Shown here one piece after another: positions 35,097 through 43,950 of a stretch of 64,000 nucleotides of DNA; positions within the stretch are counted from its first letter, which is position 1, and the number at the start of each line of letters is the position of its first letter. The position numbers and the translations under genes were made by a program. Location: assembly GCF_039975415.1 (NCBI RefSeq), contig NZ_JBDWHD010000002.1. The stretch is one strand, 5' to 3'. Source of the stretch: Ascidiaceihabitans sp039975415 (GTDB lineage Bacteria > Pseudomonadota > Alphaproteobacteria > Rhodobacterales > Rhodobacteraceae). The notes below the pieces were generated by a model. The model was not told the DNA's origin. It did no database searches and was given only the letters and a program-made list of their open reading frames with translations.

Positions 35097-35413
35097 GGTC
35101 TGTTGCCGCGCGTTTTGGTGCGCAGGGGTAGGGTAGAGGATTTGGGTGTGGGGGCTTTGGTCTGGGTCAGATACTTGGGTTTATTTTTCAAACTACTTTT
35201 AGTTGAAATTTTCTGTAGTCAAACAGTCACCCGCAGTAAGAATCAGTCTAAGAAATCGGCCGCTTCACTGACTAAGTCCATACCATGAGTTAAGGTAAGA
35301 TTAATTTTTACGAGATATGTTTGAGAAACTCTTAGGAAAATGCTAGCTATGAGTGATTCAGGCAATCGACTCAAGCAACTACGAACTTGGGCGGCAGAAA
35401 ATTGAGGCCAAAA
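35097..35413. other. Intergenic stretch with a base-composition shift
   Basis: No convincing gene. From about 35180 the sequence turns markedly AT-rich compared with everything before it. A possible 61-codon frame on the plus strand has no features of a real protein. The change marks the left edge of an accessory segment that reaches the end of lepA at 36615. Confidence 0.5.
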
Positions 35414-35920
35414 ATGAGTAGGTTTGTCGCCTACATATTTATGTTGTGCGCCTTTCTGGCGCCTGCTGCTGTTCTCTTCTATGAGTTTAGCAACAATTAT
35501 ATCTATGCGTCAGACGCACTTATTCGGTTTTTAGTTTCAAGCGCTGCTTGGTTTAAGGCCGATTTTGCTCTCGTAGGCGAAGTTACACCAGCGATTGCTG
35601 CGATATTTGTGGCGAAGAATGCACCAAAAGAACTCTCTAAGCCGCTTATGACAGTAAGCTTGGCTGTTTGTGTTTTGGGGTACGCTCTATATTTATTTCT
35701 TGGTTTCCACATTGAAGACCAACCCGTCTTTTTTGAAAGATCCATGTTAGATTGGATTGAGGCATCTATTGAAGGCCATGTGGACCGCAATGACTTTGAA
35801 GGATCTGTGGAACAAGTAGGGTCTGTTTTTTCAAGCGTTAGAATTTTCTATTTGGTAGTTGCTTGTTCAATAATTGGCTTTCAACTAAACGTCGCTGGCT
35901 CTGAGAAGGAGCAAAAGTAA
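35414..35920 (+). CDS. Hypothetical membrane protein, AT-rich segment
   Basis: 168 residues from the ATG at 35414; an upstream TTG is less likely. Hydrophobic segments at about 5-25, 80-102 and 145-163 (YLVVACSIIGFQL) suggest three or four membrane spans with an acidic loop (IEGHVDRNDFEGSVEQ) between the last two. I recognise no family. Codon use is AT-rich, unlike the flanking core genes, which suggests transfer. The stop codon overlaps the next start (TAATG), so the two genes are translationally coupled. Confidence 0.65.
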   Translation: MSRFVAYIFMLCAFLAPAAVLFYEFSNNYIYASDALIRFLVSSAAWFKADFALVGEVTPAIAAIFVAKNAPKELSKPLMTVSLAVCVLGYALYLFLGFHIEDQPVFFERSMLDWIEASIEGHVDRNDFEGSVEQVGSVFSSVRIFYLVVACSIIGFQLNVAGSEKEQK

Positions 35921-36588
35921 TGAACTGCTCCAGTTTCTTAGTAGGATTAATCTGTCTTTTTTTAAGTGCAGCCAGCGTCAATGCAAATCGCTTAAATTTC
36001 TCCGACAACAGCGGCTACGGGAACTTTGTCGTTGTCTGGATTGATCAGAGCGGACAGGAACGCCTTTTGCAGAACTATGAAGGAGACTTTTCTATTTCTT
36101 TAGAAGACTTTAGCGTTGGCGAGAGAGTCAGTTTTGGAGTTAAATTCTTTCTTCCAAACGCCGCTGGTTCAGAGAATTTTGAGGTTCAAAAAGCGAGCTT
36201 GATGCAAGTTGGCGTCGAACTGGTCATAACTGAAAGCCTTAAAAAAGGCTTCACAATTCCTGTATTCTACTTCGACTGCATTGGAAGATGCGGGTTTGAT
36301 CAAATCGACCCTATCCAAAAGAACATCCCGGACCGCCTTTTTGAGCAGTATTTTAAGTCTGCACTGATGGCAGAGCACTACTATTTGCGCCTTGGCACTA
36401 CCGACTCGCCAGCGTTCAGAAGGTCCGTGCAATTGTGGCGAGACTCTTCATACTTGATTGGTAGTCGGAAATTCGACTGGTGGCGAATGACCAGTGAAAT
36501 AATGATAGCTTCACAAACCGCTTTTGCTGATTTCCCCGAACGTGAAGCAGTGACAAATGACTATCACAGGAAACTTGAAAAGCAGTGA
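35920..36588 (+). CDS. Hypothetical exported protein, coupled to the membrane protein
   Basis: 222 residues with a signal peptide (MNCSSFLVGLICLFLSAASVNA-NR). The mature part starts with a beta-rich domain (GNFVVVWIDQSGQERLLQNYEGDF), has a CIGRC cysteine pair in the middle and an alpha-helical C-terminus. No family recognised. It shares a TAATG start/stop with the preceding membrane protein, and AT-rich composition, and is convergent with lepA. The two could form an envelope pair. Confidence 0.65.
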   Translation: MNCSSFLVGLICLFLSAASVNANRLNFSDNSGYGNFVVVWIDQSGQERLLQNYEGDFSISLEDFSVGERVSFGVKFFLPNAAGSENFEVQKASLMQVGVELVITESLKKGFTIPVFYFDCIGRCGFDQIDPIQKNIPDRLFEQYFKSALMAEHYYLRLGTTDSPAFRRSVQLWRDSSYLIGSRKFDWWRMTSEIMIASQTAFADFPEREAVTNDYHRKLEKQ

Positions 36589-36614
36589 TTCAATAGCATT
36601 GTAAGGAAAGACGT

Positions 36615-38411
36615 TCAGCCATCCATCTTCAGTGCTGAGATAAACGCTTCTTGCGGGATATCTACCTTACCAAACTGCCGCATCTTCTTCTTACCCGCCT
36701 TCTGCTTATCCAGCAGCTTGCGCTTCCGCGTAGCATCCCCGCCATAGCATTTGGCCGTCACGTCTTTGCGCATCGCGGACAACGTCTCACGCGCAATCAC
36801 CTTGCCGCCAATCGCCGCTTGGATCGGGATTTTGAACATATGGCGGGGGATCAGGTCTTTGAGCTTTTCGACCATCGCACGGCCCCGCGTCTCGGCACGG
36901 TCACGGTGCACCATCATGGACAGGGCGTCGACGGGTTCGTCGTTCACCAGCACCGACATCTTAACAAGGTTATCAGTTTGGTAGCCCGTCATCTGATAGT
37001 CAAAGGACGCATAGCCTTTGGTCACGGATTTCAGACGGTCGTAGAAATCAAACACCACTTCATTCAGGGGCAAATCATAAACCGTCATCGCGCGTGAACC
37101 CGCATAGGTCAGGTCCATCTGCACGCCGCGCCGTTCCTGACACAGTTTTAGCACGTCACCCAGATATTCGTCAGGCACAAGGATGGTCGCTTTGATGCGC
37201 GGCTCTTCCAGATGGTCGACAAGCGTCAGGTCGGGCATGTCGGCGGGATTGTGCAGTTCCACCATCTCGCCGTCGCGCAAGTACACATGGTACACCACGG
37301 AGGGCGCTGTCGTGATCAGTTCGATGTCATATTCGCGCTCGATCCGGTCGCGGATCACCTCAAGGTGCAAAAGCCCCAAGAACCCGCAGCGAAAGCCGAA
37401 GCCCAGCGCGGCGGACGTTTCCATTTCAAAGCTGAACGACGCATCGTTCAGCGCAAGCTTGTCGATGGCGTCGCGCATGTCTTCAAACTGCGACGAATCC
37501 ACGGGGAACAGTCCACAGAACACCACGGGCTGCGCAGGCTGGAAGCCGGGCAAAGGCTCAACCGTTTTGCGTTCGTGGGTGATTGTGTCGCCGACCCGCG
37601 TGTCGCGCACCTGCTTGATAGAGGCCGTCAGAAACCCGATCTCGCCCGGTCCAAGGCTGTCGATCATCTCCATCTTTGGGCGGAACACACCGATGCGGTC
37701 CACGTGGTGCGTGGTGCCGTTCGAGATGAATTTGACCTTCTCGCCCTTTTTCAAACGTCCGTCGATGACACGGATCAGAACGATCACGCCAAGGTAGCTA
37801 TCGTACCACGAATCCACCAGCATCGCCTTGAGGTCCGCGTTCTCGTCCCCCTTGGGGGCGGGCAGTTCGTTCACAATGGCTTCGAGTGTTTCGGTGATCC
37901 CAACGCCGGTTTTCGCCGACACCTGGATCGCACCGGAAGCGTCGATGCCGATCACATCCTCGATCTGTTCCGCCACGCGGTCACAGTCGGCCGCCGGCAG
38001 GTCGATCTTGTTCAGGACGGGGACAATATCGTGGTCCGCGTCGATGGCCTGATAGACGTTGGCCAGCGTTTGCGCCTCGACGCCTTGCGTGCTGTCCACC
38101 ACCAGCAACGATCCCTCAACCGCGCGCATGGACCGCGAGACCTCATAGGCGAAATCGACGTGGCCCGGGGTGTCGATCAGGTTCAGCACATAGTCTTCGC
38201 CGTTTTGCGCAGTGTAGTCGATGCGCACGGTGTTGGCTTTGATGGTGATGCCGCGTTCGCGTTCGATGTCCATGCTGTCAAGCAGCTGGGCCTGCATGTC
38301 GCGATCCTTCACCGTGCCCGTCTCTTGGATGAGCCGGTCAGCAAGGGTGGATTTCCCGTGGTCGATGTGGGCCACGATCGAGAAATTGCGGATATGTGAG
38401 AGTGGTGTCAT
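36615..38411 (-). CDS. lepA: Elongation factor 4 (back-translocating ribosomal GTPase)
   Basis: 598 residues from the ATG at 38409-38411, the standard LepA length; a longer frame adds 14 unrelated residues. GTPase motifs: AHIDHGKSTLADRL near residue 14, DTPGHVDF near 80, NKIDLPAAD near 136. The LepA-specific C-terminal domain has the MTGYQTDNLVKM and GGKVIARETLSAMRKDVTAKCYGGDATRKRKLLDKQKAGKKKM segments. It acts on ribosomes under stress. Both flanks are AT-rich genes of unknown function, which is notable for a core housekeeping gene. Confidence 0.97.
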   Translation of the reverse strand: MTPLSHIRNFSIVAHIDHGKSTLADRLIQETGTVKDRDMQAQLLDSMDIERERGITIKANTVRIDYTAQNGEDYVLNLIDTPGHVDFAYEVSRSMRAVEGSLLVVDSTQGVEAQTLANVYQAIDADHDIVPVLNKIDLPAADCDRVAEQIEDVIGIDASGAIQVSAKTGVGITETLEAIVNELPAPKGDENADLKAMLVDSWYDSYLGVIVLIRVIDGRLKKGEKVKFISNGTTHHVDRIGVFRPKMEMIDSLGPGEIGFLTASIKQVRDTRVGDTITHERKTVEPLPGFQPAQPVVFCGLFPVDSSQFEDMRDAIDKLALNDASFSFEMETSAALGFGFRCGFLGLLHLEVIRDRIEREYDIELITTAPSVVYHVYLRDGEMVELHNPADMPDLTLVDHLEEPRIKATILVPDEYLGDVLKLCQERRGVQMDLTYAGSRAMTVYDLPLNEVVFDFYDRLKSVTKGYASFDYQMTGYQTDNLVKMSVLVNDEPVDALSMMVHRDRAETRGRAMVEKLKDLIPRHMFKIPIQAAIGGKVIARETLSAMRKDVTAKCYGGDATRKRKLLDKQKAGKKKMRQFGKVDIPQEAFISALKMDG

Positions 38412-38533
38412 GCTAGAGGTCTTAGCGGGTTTTGGGGGGTGGTCAATGGGCATCCGCGGAACTGAACACTGAACACAAATTAAGGCATCAGTTCGTCGAC
38501 AGAAAAAACACTATCCTCGCATTCAGGCATGCA

Positions 38534-39976
38534 ATGAGAGTCCTGCCCTTTCTCTTTAGAAGTACAACGGGTTTAGAAGATTCTACCAAGCTCAACGTGT
38601 TGAGGGTTCTCAACTCAATCTATGTCCAATCGACAGTTGCAGATGACATCGATAAATTCAGAATAGGCGCTATGAACACCACGGCATGTGAAGATCTAGA
38701 AGATCTCATTGACGCGGAAAGGAACAACTGGGCAAAAATTCTGGCATCAGACCAAACCGATGATGATGAAAGCGGCATCCCGTCCAGCATCATGGGTGGC
38801 ATTTCAGGCGGCATTGCCGGAGGCGTCACAAGCGGAACCACTGTTCGCATTCCAAGTCAATTGCATAACCCTACAATGACCCGCATAGACACATCGGCAA
38901 TTGAGGCCGCTATAAATGCCAATACTTTCACGATATCAAACCATACCTCAGAAACACCCACAGCTGTGGAAACAGAATTCTTTGGAGTAGACGACGTCAA
39001 CAATGCCGAAAAAGGCAGCCTCCAAACTTTGCATTTTTCAGATTCGCTGTGGCAACATTCAACCGATCAGGCCCCAGTTAGCGGATTGACAGAACAAGTA
39101 GAACATTTGCTCAGTCTAATCGACGATCCGATTTGGAGGTTTTGGAGCACTTGGTACAAAGGCTTCCTAAACGGCAAACCTTTGGATGGCCAATTGCTTT
39201 CGGAAATAACTTGGATAGATGACGCAATCTGGAACGCAGGCCCCGAAGCCGTCGCCGCCGAAATCGAGCGTATTCAACGCCGACTAAAAACTCAGACTGG
39301 TCCACGCCTTCAAAGAGATCAAAACAACAGATGGGAAATAGAACCAGATGTCACAGTACCTGAAGAACCCTTGGCCTTTGCAATCGCGCAAGTTGAAGTC
39401 AGTTTAACCGCAGCGTTGTCCGGCAATCCAAACAACGGCTTCACCAAAAACTCTCCAGAAACAGTTCTTATACGCAGCGCTTTTAGAGATTATCGCGATA
39501 TGCCCAGTGTTGTTGCGTCATCTTTTTGGAATGCTTGTATGAGTTTGCAACGCAACATTGGGGATGTTTACCCCGAAGACGCGTCGCTATTGGTGCTCAA
39601 AAACGTCCTGTACACATCTGTGGACGAAATTTGCACGCAAGATGATTTGATCCGAGAACGCATTGGGAAGTTGGCCGCTTTGGAAACCCGGCGCTATCCG
39701 ACTGCCCAAGAACGAGAAGACCTTTCTTTGGTGCCAGAAGACGTCAAAGCGGAAATGACCCAACCTGCTTTGGATATGTTGAAAAGCGATATTGAGATCG
39801 TTGTTTCAACTGAAAAGCCGCCGCGTGTTATTCGGGCACGACTGGTCAATTGGTTGACGACCATTGGGGGCGGAATTGACAAGGCACAGAAAAATGAAAA
39901 GCGTGCAAGTTGGTTATTAAAACTGAGCACGCGAATAGCTGACTGGTTCTTTGATGTGGATGGAGACGCTAGATAA
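38534..39976 (+). CDS. Hypothetical protein of 480 residues, AT-rich segment
   Basis: 480 residues from the ATG at 38534; the frame is open further upstream (from 38432), but that part overlaps the lepA leader. No signal peptide. A Gly-rich GGISGGIAGGVTSGT stretch lies near residue 97. A tryptophan-rich WRFWSTWYKGFLNGKPLD segment followed by ITWIDDAIWNAGPEAV lies near 205-250; I have seen similar Trp/Gly-Pro repeats in uncharacterised alphaproteobacterial proteins. The C-terminal third is charged and helical. No domain assigned. Composition differs from the core genes around it. It diverges from lepA and is followed by a structured intergenic element. Confidence 0.6.
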   Translation: MRVLPFLFRSTTGLEDSTKLNVLRVLNSIYVQSTVADDIDKFRIGAMNTTACEDLEDLIDAERNNWAKILASDQTDDDESGIPSSIMGGISGGIAGGVTSGTTVRIPSQLHNPTMTRIDTSAIEAAINANTFTISNHTSETPTAVETEFFGVDDVNNAEKGSLQTLHFSDSLWQHSTDQAPVSGLTEQVEHLLSLIDDPIWRFWSTWYKGFLNGKPLDGQLLSEITWIDDAIWNAGPEAVAAEIERIQRRLKTQTGPRLQRDQNNRWEIEPDVTVPEEPLAFAIAQVEVSLTAALSGNPNNGFTKNSPETVLIRSAFRDYRDMPSVVASSFWNACMSLQRNIGDVYPEDASLLVLKNVLYTSVDEICTQDDLIRERIGKLAALETRRYPTAQEREDLSLVPEDVKAEMTQPALDMLKSDIEIVVSTEKPPRVIRARLVNWLTTIGGGIDKAQKNEKRASWLLKLSTRIADWFFDVDGDAR

Positions 39977-39990
39977 TACACAAGAACAAC

Positions 39991-40103
39991 CCCCGGCCCT
40001 GGGTGGGGGTGAAGCCCCCTCCCGTGGGGAGGGTCGGGGGCTGTTCGGGCTACGCCCAAACAAGGCTCGGAAACCAACCCCGTAAGGTGCGTCTTGACGC
40101 ACC
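39991..40103. repeat. Structured GC-rich palindromic element
   Basis: The stretch carries several inverted repeats: CCCTCCC-gtg-GGGAGGG (40017-40033) flanked by further C-runs and G-runs, CGGGC-ta-CGCCC-like pairing, and a perfect GGTGCGTC-tt-GACGCACC hairpin (40086-40103). It sits between the 480-residue hypothetical gene and the lipoprotein gene. The density of palindromes suggests a REP-like or interspersed repeat rather than a simple terminator. Confidence 0.5.
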
Positions 40104-40200
40104 ACCCCTTCGTGAATTGCACCCTTCCCCACTTTGCGCCATACTTCGCCCAAAGCAGAGCAGAGCGGCGCAAACAGCCGCCTCAATCGGGTACAGGCAT

Positions 40201-40578
40201 ATGACACGCATCTTGGCGGCATTCTCCATTCTAACCTTCATCGCGGCTTGTGGTGGCGGCACGCAGTACTCCAGCAGCAATGCCGCGGGCGGGCGCAGTT
40301 CCTACACGACACCCACCCCTGCTGTTCTTTTTGCCAGCGGCCCTATCGCACAGGCGTGCCGTGCAGGCGGGCGCAAGCAGGCCAGTCGAGCGCGGTGCGG
40401 ATGTGTGCAAGCGGTGGCAAATCAGTCATTGTCCGCATCCGACCAACGCAAAGGTGCTGCATTTTTCAACAATCCGCAAAGTGCGCAAGACACGCGACAG
40501 TCGGACAATGCAGCCAACGAACGGTTCTGGAAACGCTGGAAAGCCTTTGGCAATGATGCCGCGCGTTTGTGCGGCTAA
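40201..40578 (+). CDS. Small lipoprotein of Rhodobacterales (often mislabelled 'arginine transporter')
   Basis: 125 residues from the ATG at 40201; a longer frame upstream crosses the palindromic element. The lipobox is IAAC at residues 14-17 after a hydrophobic signal (ILAAFSILTFIAAC), so Cys17 would be lipidated. The conserved body ACRAGGR, CGCVQAVANQSLS, FFNNPQSAQDTRQSDNAANERFW, then KAFGNDAARLCG at the end contains four further cysteines. I recall this protein from many Rhodobacterales genomes under the misleading name 'arginine transporter'; its true role is unknown. Confidence 0.8.
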   Translation: MTRILAAFSILTFIAACGGGTQYSSSNAAGGRSSYTTPTPAVLFASGPIAQACRAGGRKQASRARCGCVQAVANQSLSASDQRKGAAFFNNPQSAQDTRQSDNAANERFWKRWKAFGNDAARLCG

Positions 40579-40599
40579 GGCTGACACGATCTGAATGCT

Positions 40600-41190
40600 T
40601 CAAGCATCAAGATGTCGCATCCAAATTTGTAGTTTCTTTTGCGTCTGCAGCGCATCGCCAACATCGCGCCATGCGAATGTGGCTTTGACTCCAGGCAATT
40701 GAGCATACCCGCGCCCCGCCCAAAAACTGCTTAAATCGCGGGGTGTTGCGGGTCGGGACGGGTGCGTGACAGGACGGTCTACTGCACAAAAACAGATGTT
40801 TTCAAACCCAAGGTCGGCTGCAAACTTTTCGCGACGATCAAAAAATCGGTGCCCGATCCCCTGCCCCCGATAGCTGGGCATCAGCACGCTTTCCGCGCAG
40901 TAAAATGTAGCATCCACATCAACGTCTGTGCCCTCGAAGGCCGCAGCAAAATCATCGGCGTGTTCGCCAAGTGGTGCCCCTGTCGCAGCTCCGACCATCC
41001 AGTCGCCATCAAACGCCCCAACCACAACAGCGCGGTTGGTGTTGCGGTACATTTGAAGATATTGCCGTTCGTACGCCAGATCACCATCGTACAGATACGG
41101 CCAATCGCGAAAAACCGCGATGCGCAAAGCCGCCAGATCGTCCAATTGGTTCTCAAGATCCTCGTGTGGCACCACACGAACATCAATCAT
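40600..41190 (-). CDS. GNAT-family N-acetyltransferase
   Basis: 196 residues. The acetyl-CoA-binding signature is visible as VLMPSYRGQGIGHRFFDRRE near residue 102 (RGQGIG is motif A), preceded by strands containing YCAESV. Substrate unknown; the surrounding FENICFCAVDRP segment suggests a small-molecule or protein N-acetylase. It overlaps the SnoaL-like gene by 4 bases and is the last gene of the hisD-led group. Confidence 0.87.
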   Translation of the reverse strand: MIDVRVVPHEDLENQLDDLAALRIAVFRDWPYLYDGDLAYERQYLQMYRNTNRAVVVGAFDGDWMVGAATGAPLGEHADDFAAAFEGTDVDVDATFYCAESVLMPSYRGQGIGHRFFDRREKFAADLGFENICFCAVDRPVTHPSRPATPRDLSSFWAGRGYAQLPGVKATFAWRDVGDALQTQKKLQIWMRHLDA

Positions 41191-41576
41191 GTAACCTGCG
41201 CCGTCCAGTCAGCCAAATTGTAATAGGTGGTGACGCGGGCAATTTTGCCGTCGCGCACGTCAAAGAAAGATCCGGCTGGCAGCCTATAGCTTTGACCATG
41301 TGCTTCAGGCAGCCCAGCATCCGTTTTAAGATACGTTCCGTTGACTATGTATTCGGCGCAAGCACGCGATTGATCATCGTTGGACATCACCACCATATCC
41401 GTCAGCTGTTCTGCATAGCTGTCGTTCATATGTACGCAAAACGCCTCAAACAGCGCCTTTCCTTGCCGAACGCGCCCCTCATTGACGTGATGCGCCACAT
41501 CATCGCAAAGCTCGGCCAACATTCCAGCCACGTCACCGGCATTGAAAGCCGCAAAATATCGTTTGATCACATCCAT
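41187..41576 (-). CDS. SnoaL-like / ketosteroid-isomerase-fold protein
   Basis: 129 residues from the ATG at 41574-41576; the longer frame overlaps the phosphatase gene too far to be real. It begins MDVIKRYFAAFNAGDVAGMLAEL and ends with FDVRDGKIARVTTYYNLADW, both typical of NTF2-like SnoaL proteins that bind small hydrophobic ligands. It overlaps the phosphatase stop by 10 bases and the GNAT start by 4, so it is translated in series. Function unknown. Confidence 0.8.
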   Translation of the reverse strand: MDVIKRYFAAFNAGDVAGMLAELCDDVAHHVNEGRVRQGKALFEAFCVHMNDSYAEQLTDMVVMSNDDQSRACAEYIVNGTYLKTDAGLPEAHGQSYRLPAGSFFDVRDGKIARVTTYYNLADWTAQVT

Positions 41577-42028
41577 CCGTTGCCCTGCCCCCATTTCGCT
41601 TGCAGTTTGCCCACAATTTGATCTCGGGCTTGGCGGTAACTGTCCAGCTTCGCGTCGCGGCCTTCGCCCAGGCCCGTAGGGTCCAGAATGGGCCAATATT
41701 CGACCTCAAGATGGAAAAAGCGCGTCAGCTCCAATGCCCGGCGCTGGCTGGCCGGGCTGAGGGCAATCACAAGATCGAATGAACTTAGATCGTCACCCCA
41801 GTTTTCCATCTCGTCGAAACTGCGCGACCGGTGACGCGACAATTCCACGTTCAGCTCCTGGCATACGGCAATCGAAAACCCGTCGATCTCCATGTCGCCT
41901 TTCACGCCAGCGGATTGCACGTAAGTGTCCGTGCCATAAAGCTTCTTCATAATCCCCTCTGCCATGGGGGACCTCACCGCGTTGTGGTCGCAGCAAAACA
42001 GCACGGATTGGGGCAGATCGTCCGCCAT
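41567..42028 (-). CDS. Low-molecular-weight protein tyrosine phosphatase / arsenate-reductase-fold protein
   Basis: 153 residues. The phosphate loop CDHNAVRS (C13-x5-R19) near the N-terminus and the C-terminal ILDPTGLGEGRD segment carrying the general-acid Asp define the family. It most likely dephosphorylates protein tyrosines or acts as a stress phosphatase. It follows UPF0262 directly (the stop of that gene is at 42029), as in other Rhodobacterales. There the next gene, as I recall, is usually infA; here a SnoaL-like protein follows instead. Confidence 0.85.
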   Translation of the reverse strand: MADDLPQSVLFCCDHNAVRSPMAEGIMKKLYGTDTYVQSAGVKGDMEIDGFSIAVCQELNVELSRHRSRSFDEMENWGDDLSSFDLVIALSPASQRRALELTRFFHLEVEYWPILDPTGLGEGRDAKLDSYRQARDQIVGKLQAKWGQGNGWM

Positions 42029-42508
42029 TCAGCCTCCGAAGTGTAGAACGCAGATCAACGTAAACAGACGGCGCGCTGTATCTGTGTCAATCTCGGCTTT
42101 GCCTTCAAGGCGTTCCTGCAGGACCCGACTGCCTTCGTTGTGAATGCCCCGCCGCGCCATATCGATCGTCTCTATCTGGCTGGGCGGCATTGTTTTCACC
42201 GCATCAAAATAGCTTTCGCAGATTTGGAAATAGTCTTTCACCACCTGCCGGAATGGTCCCAACGACAAATGGAACTCTGCCGCTTTTTCGGCGTGTTCCG
42301 TGTTCACATCGAACACAAGCCGTTTATCACGGATCGAAAGCCCCACATGATACGGTCCATCCGGTACGGGGCGCTCTTCGCGTTTGGGCAACACAAACGT
42401 GTTGTCTTCCAGCAAATCGAACACAGCCACTTTGCGCTCTTGCTCGATCTCGGGCGTGGGCGGTGGCAGGTTCGCGTCGTCAAGAGCGATGTGTGAAATA
42501 CGGGTCAT
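42029..42508 (-). CDS. UPF0262 family protein
   Basis: 159 residues from the ATG at 42506-42508 (a GTG two codons upstream is possible). Characteristic UPF0262 features: MTRISHIALDDANLPPPTP start, the EERPVPDGPYHVGLSI segment and the RRLFTLICVLHFGG C-terminus. Function unknown in the literature I know; it is a marker of alphaproteobacterial core genome. It lies between hisD and the phosphatase gene. Confidence 0.9.
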   Translation of the reverse strand: MTRISHIALDDANLPPPTPEIEQERKVAVFDLLEDNTFVLPKREERPVPDGPYHVGLSIRDKRLVFDVNTEHAEKAAEFHLSLGPFRQVVKDYFQICESYFDAVKTMPPSQIETIDMARRGIHNEGSRVLQERLEGKAEIDTDTARRLFTLICVLHFGG

Positions 42509-42648
42509 AGGCACAAGTCCGAAGAGAGAAGTATGCCGTACCTCTAGCCCAGATCAACCCTGCTTCACAACTGTGCCGCACCGTAAAAGCGGCCAACGCA
42601 AAAATGACACCCCAAGACATTCGGCAATTGGCGCCCAGCGCGTGTTGA

Positions 42649-43950
42649 TTACCGGTTAAGGGCTTGCAGCCGCGCAGTGACCGACAACCCATGCGCCTCA
42701 AGGCTTTCCGACGTCGCCAGCGCCTCTGCCCCCGGCCCAATCGCCCGCAACGCATCCGGTGTCATTTGCGCCAACGTGGTGCGTTTGACAAAATCCATCA
42801 CCGACAACCCAGAAGAGAACCGCGCAGAGCGTGCCGTGGGCAAAACGTGATTGGGCCCGCCGATGTAATCCCCGATGGCTTCAGGCGTCCACTGCCCCAA
42901 GAAAATCGCACCGGCGTGGGTGATCTTTTCGCTCAGCGCATTCGGATCGCCCACACATAGCTCAAGGTGTTCGGGAGCTATGCGATCGGACAAGGCAGCG
43001 GCAACATCCAGATCCGGAACAGTGATCACCGCCCCGAAATCCCGCCAGCTTGCGCCGGCGATGGCCCGGCGTTCCAACGTCTCAAGCCGCTTGTCCACGG
43101 CCTGTGCAACCGCTTCGCCAAAAGCGGCGTCTGTGGTGATCAGCAAGGATTGCGCACTTTCGTCGTGTTCCGCCTGGCTTAGCAAATCAAGGGCGATCCA
43201 ATCGGGATCGTTGTTCGCATCGGCAATCACAAGGATTTCTGACGGCCCTGCAATCATGTCGATGCCAACCTTGCCAAACACACGACGCTTGGCTGCGGCG
43301 ACGAAAGCATTGCCCGGGCCCGTAATCTTGTCGACGGCGGCAATTGTGTCTGTGCCATACGCCAATGCTGCAATCGCCTGGGCGCCCCCGATCCGGTAGA
43401 TTTCATCCACCCCGGACAGTTTTGCCGCCAGCAAGACAGCAGGATTCAGGATACCATCCGGCGTCGGCACCGTGATGGCCAAGCGCCCCACGCCCGCGAC
43501 CTTGGCGGGGATCGCATTCATCAGAACAGATGACGGGTAGCTTGCCAATCCGCCCGGCACATACAGCCCTGCGGCGGACACAGGCGTCCAACGCCACCCC
43601 AAAGTGGCACCGGCGGCATCGGTCCATTGCTGATCCTCGGGAAGTTGTTTGGCATGGTAGGCTGTGATGCGATCCGCGGCCAGTTCCAGTGCCGCGCGCA
43701 CATCAGGCGCGACTTTTGCAGCCTCCGCTTCAATCTCTGCGTCCATGATGCGCAAACGATCTGTGGTCAGTTCAAGGCGGTCAAACTTTGCTGTCAGCTC
43801 CAACACCGCAGCATCACCGCGCGCCCGTACATCCGCAATAATGTCGGCCACAATGGCATCCACATCGGGACTGTCTTCGCGCTTTGCATTGAGCAGAGTT
43901 GTAAAGGCGGCCTCAAAATCGGGGTCTGTGGTATTAAGGAAAACAGGCAT
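42649..43950 (-). CDS. hisD: Histidinol dehydrogenase
   Basis: 433 residues from the ATG at 43948-43950; a longer frame adds 30 residues without similarity. Family motifs are visible: GGAQAIAALAYGTDTI near residue 190, KITGPGNAFVAAAKR, IDMIAGPSEILVIAD, the zinc/substrate region QAEHDESAQSLLIT near 255 and the C-terminal GGPNHVLPT. It catalyses the last two steps of histidine synthesis (histidinol to histidine) with NAD. It is transcribed away from the RTX gene at 44231, heading the hisD-UPF0262-phosphatase group. Confidence 0.96.
   Translation of the reverse strand: MPVFLNTTDPDFEAAFTTLLNAKREDSPDVDAIVADIIADVRARGDAAVLELTAKFDRLELTTDRLRIMDAEIEAEAAKVAPDVRAALELAADRITAYHAKQLPEDQQWTDAAGATLGWRWTPVSAAGLYVPGGLASYPSSVLMNAIPAKVAGVGRLAITVPTPDGILNPAVLLAAKLSGVDEIYRIGGAQAIAALAYGTDTIAAVDKITGPGNAFVAAAKRRVFGKVGIDMIAGPSEILVIADANNDPDWIALDLLSQAEHDESAQSLLITTDAAFGEAVAQAVDKRLETLERRAIAGASWRDFGAVITVPDLDVAAALSDRIAPEHLELCVGDPNALSEKITHAGAIFLGQWTPEAIGDYIGGPNHVLPTARSARFSSGLSVMDFVKRTTLAQMTPDALRAIGPGAEALATSESLEAHGLSVTARLQALNR

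Noticed and set aside
35103..35288. 61-codon plus-strand frame at the edge of the AT-rich block
   Set aside because: The translation is a mix of Arg/Val runs then Lys/Ser; it spans the base-composition break and lacks a ribosome site.
37212..38399. Long plus-strand frame (395 codons) opposite lepA
   Set aside because: It is a shadow of lepA, caused by high GC and codon bias; no protein family matches.
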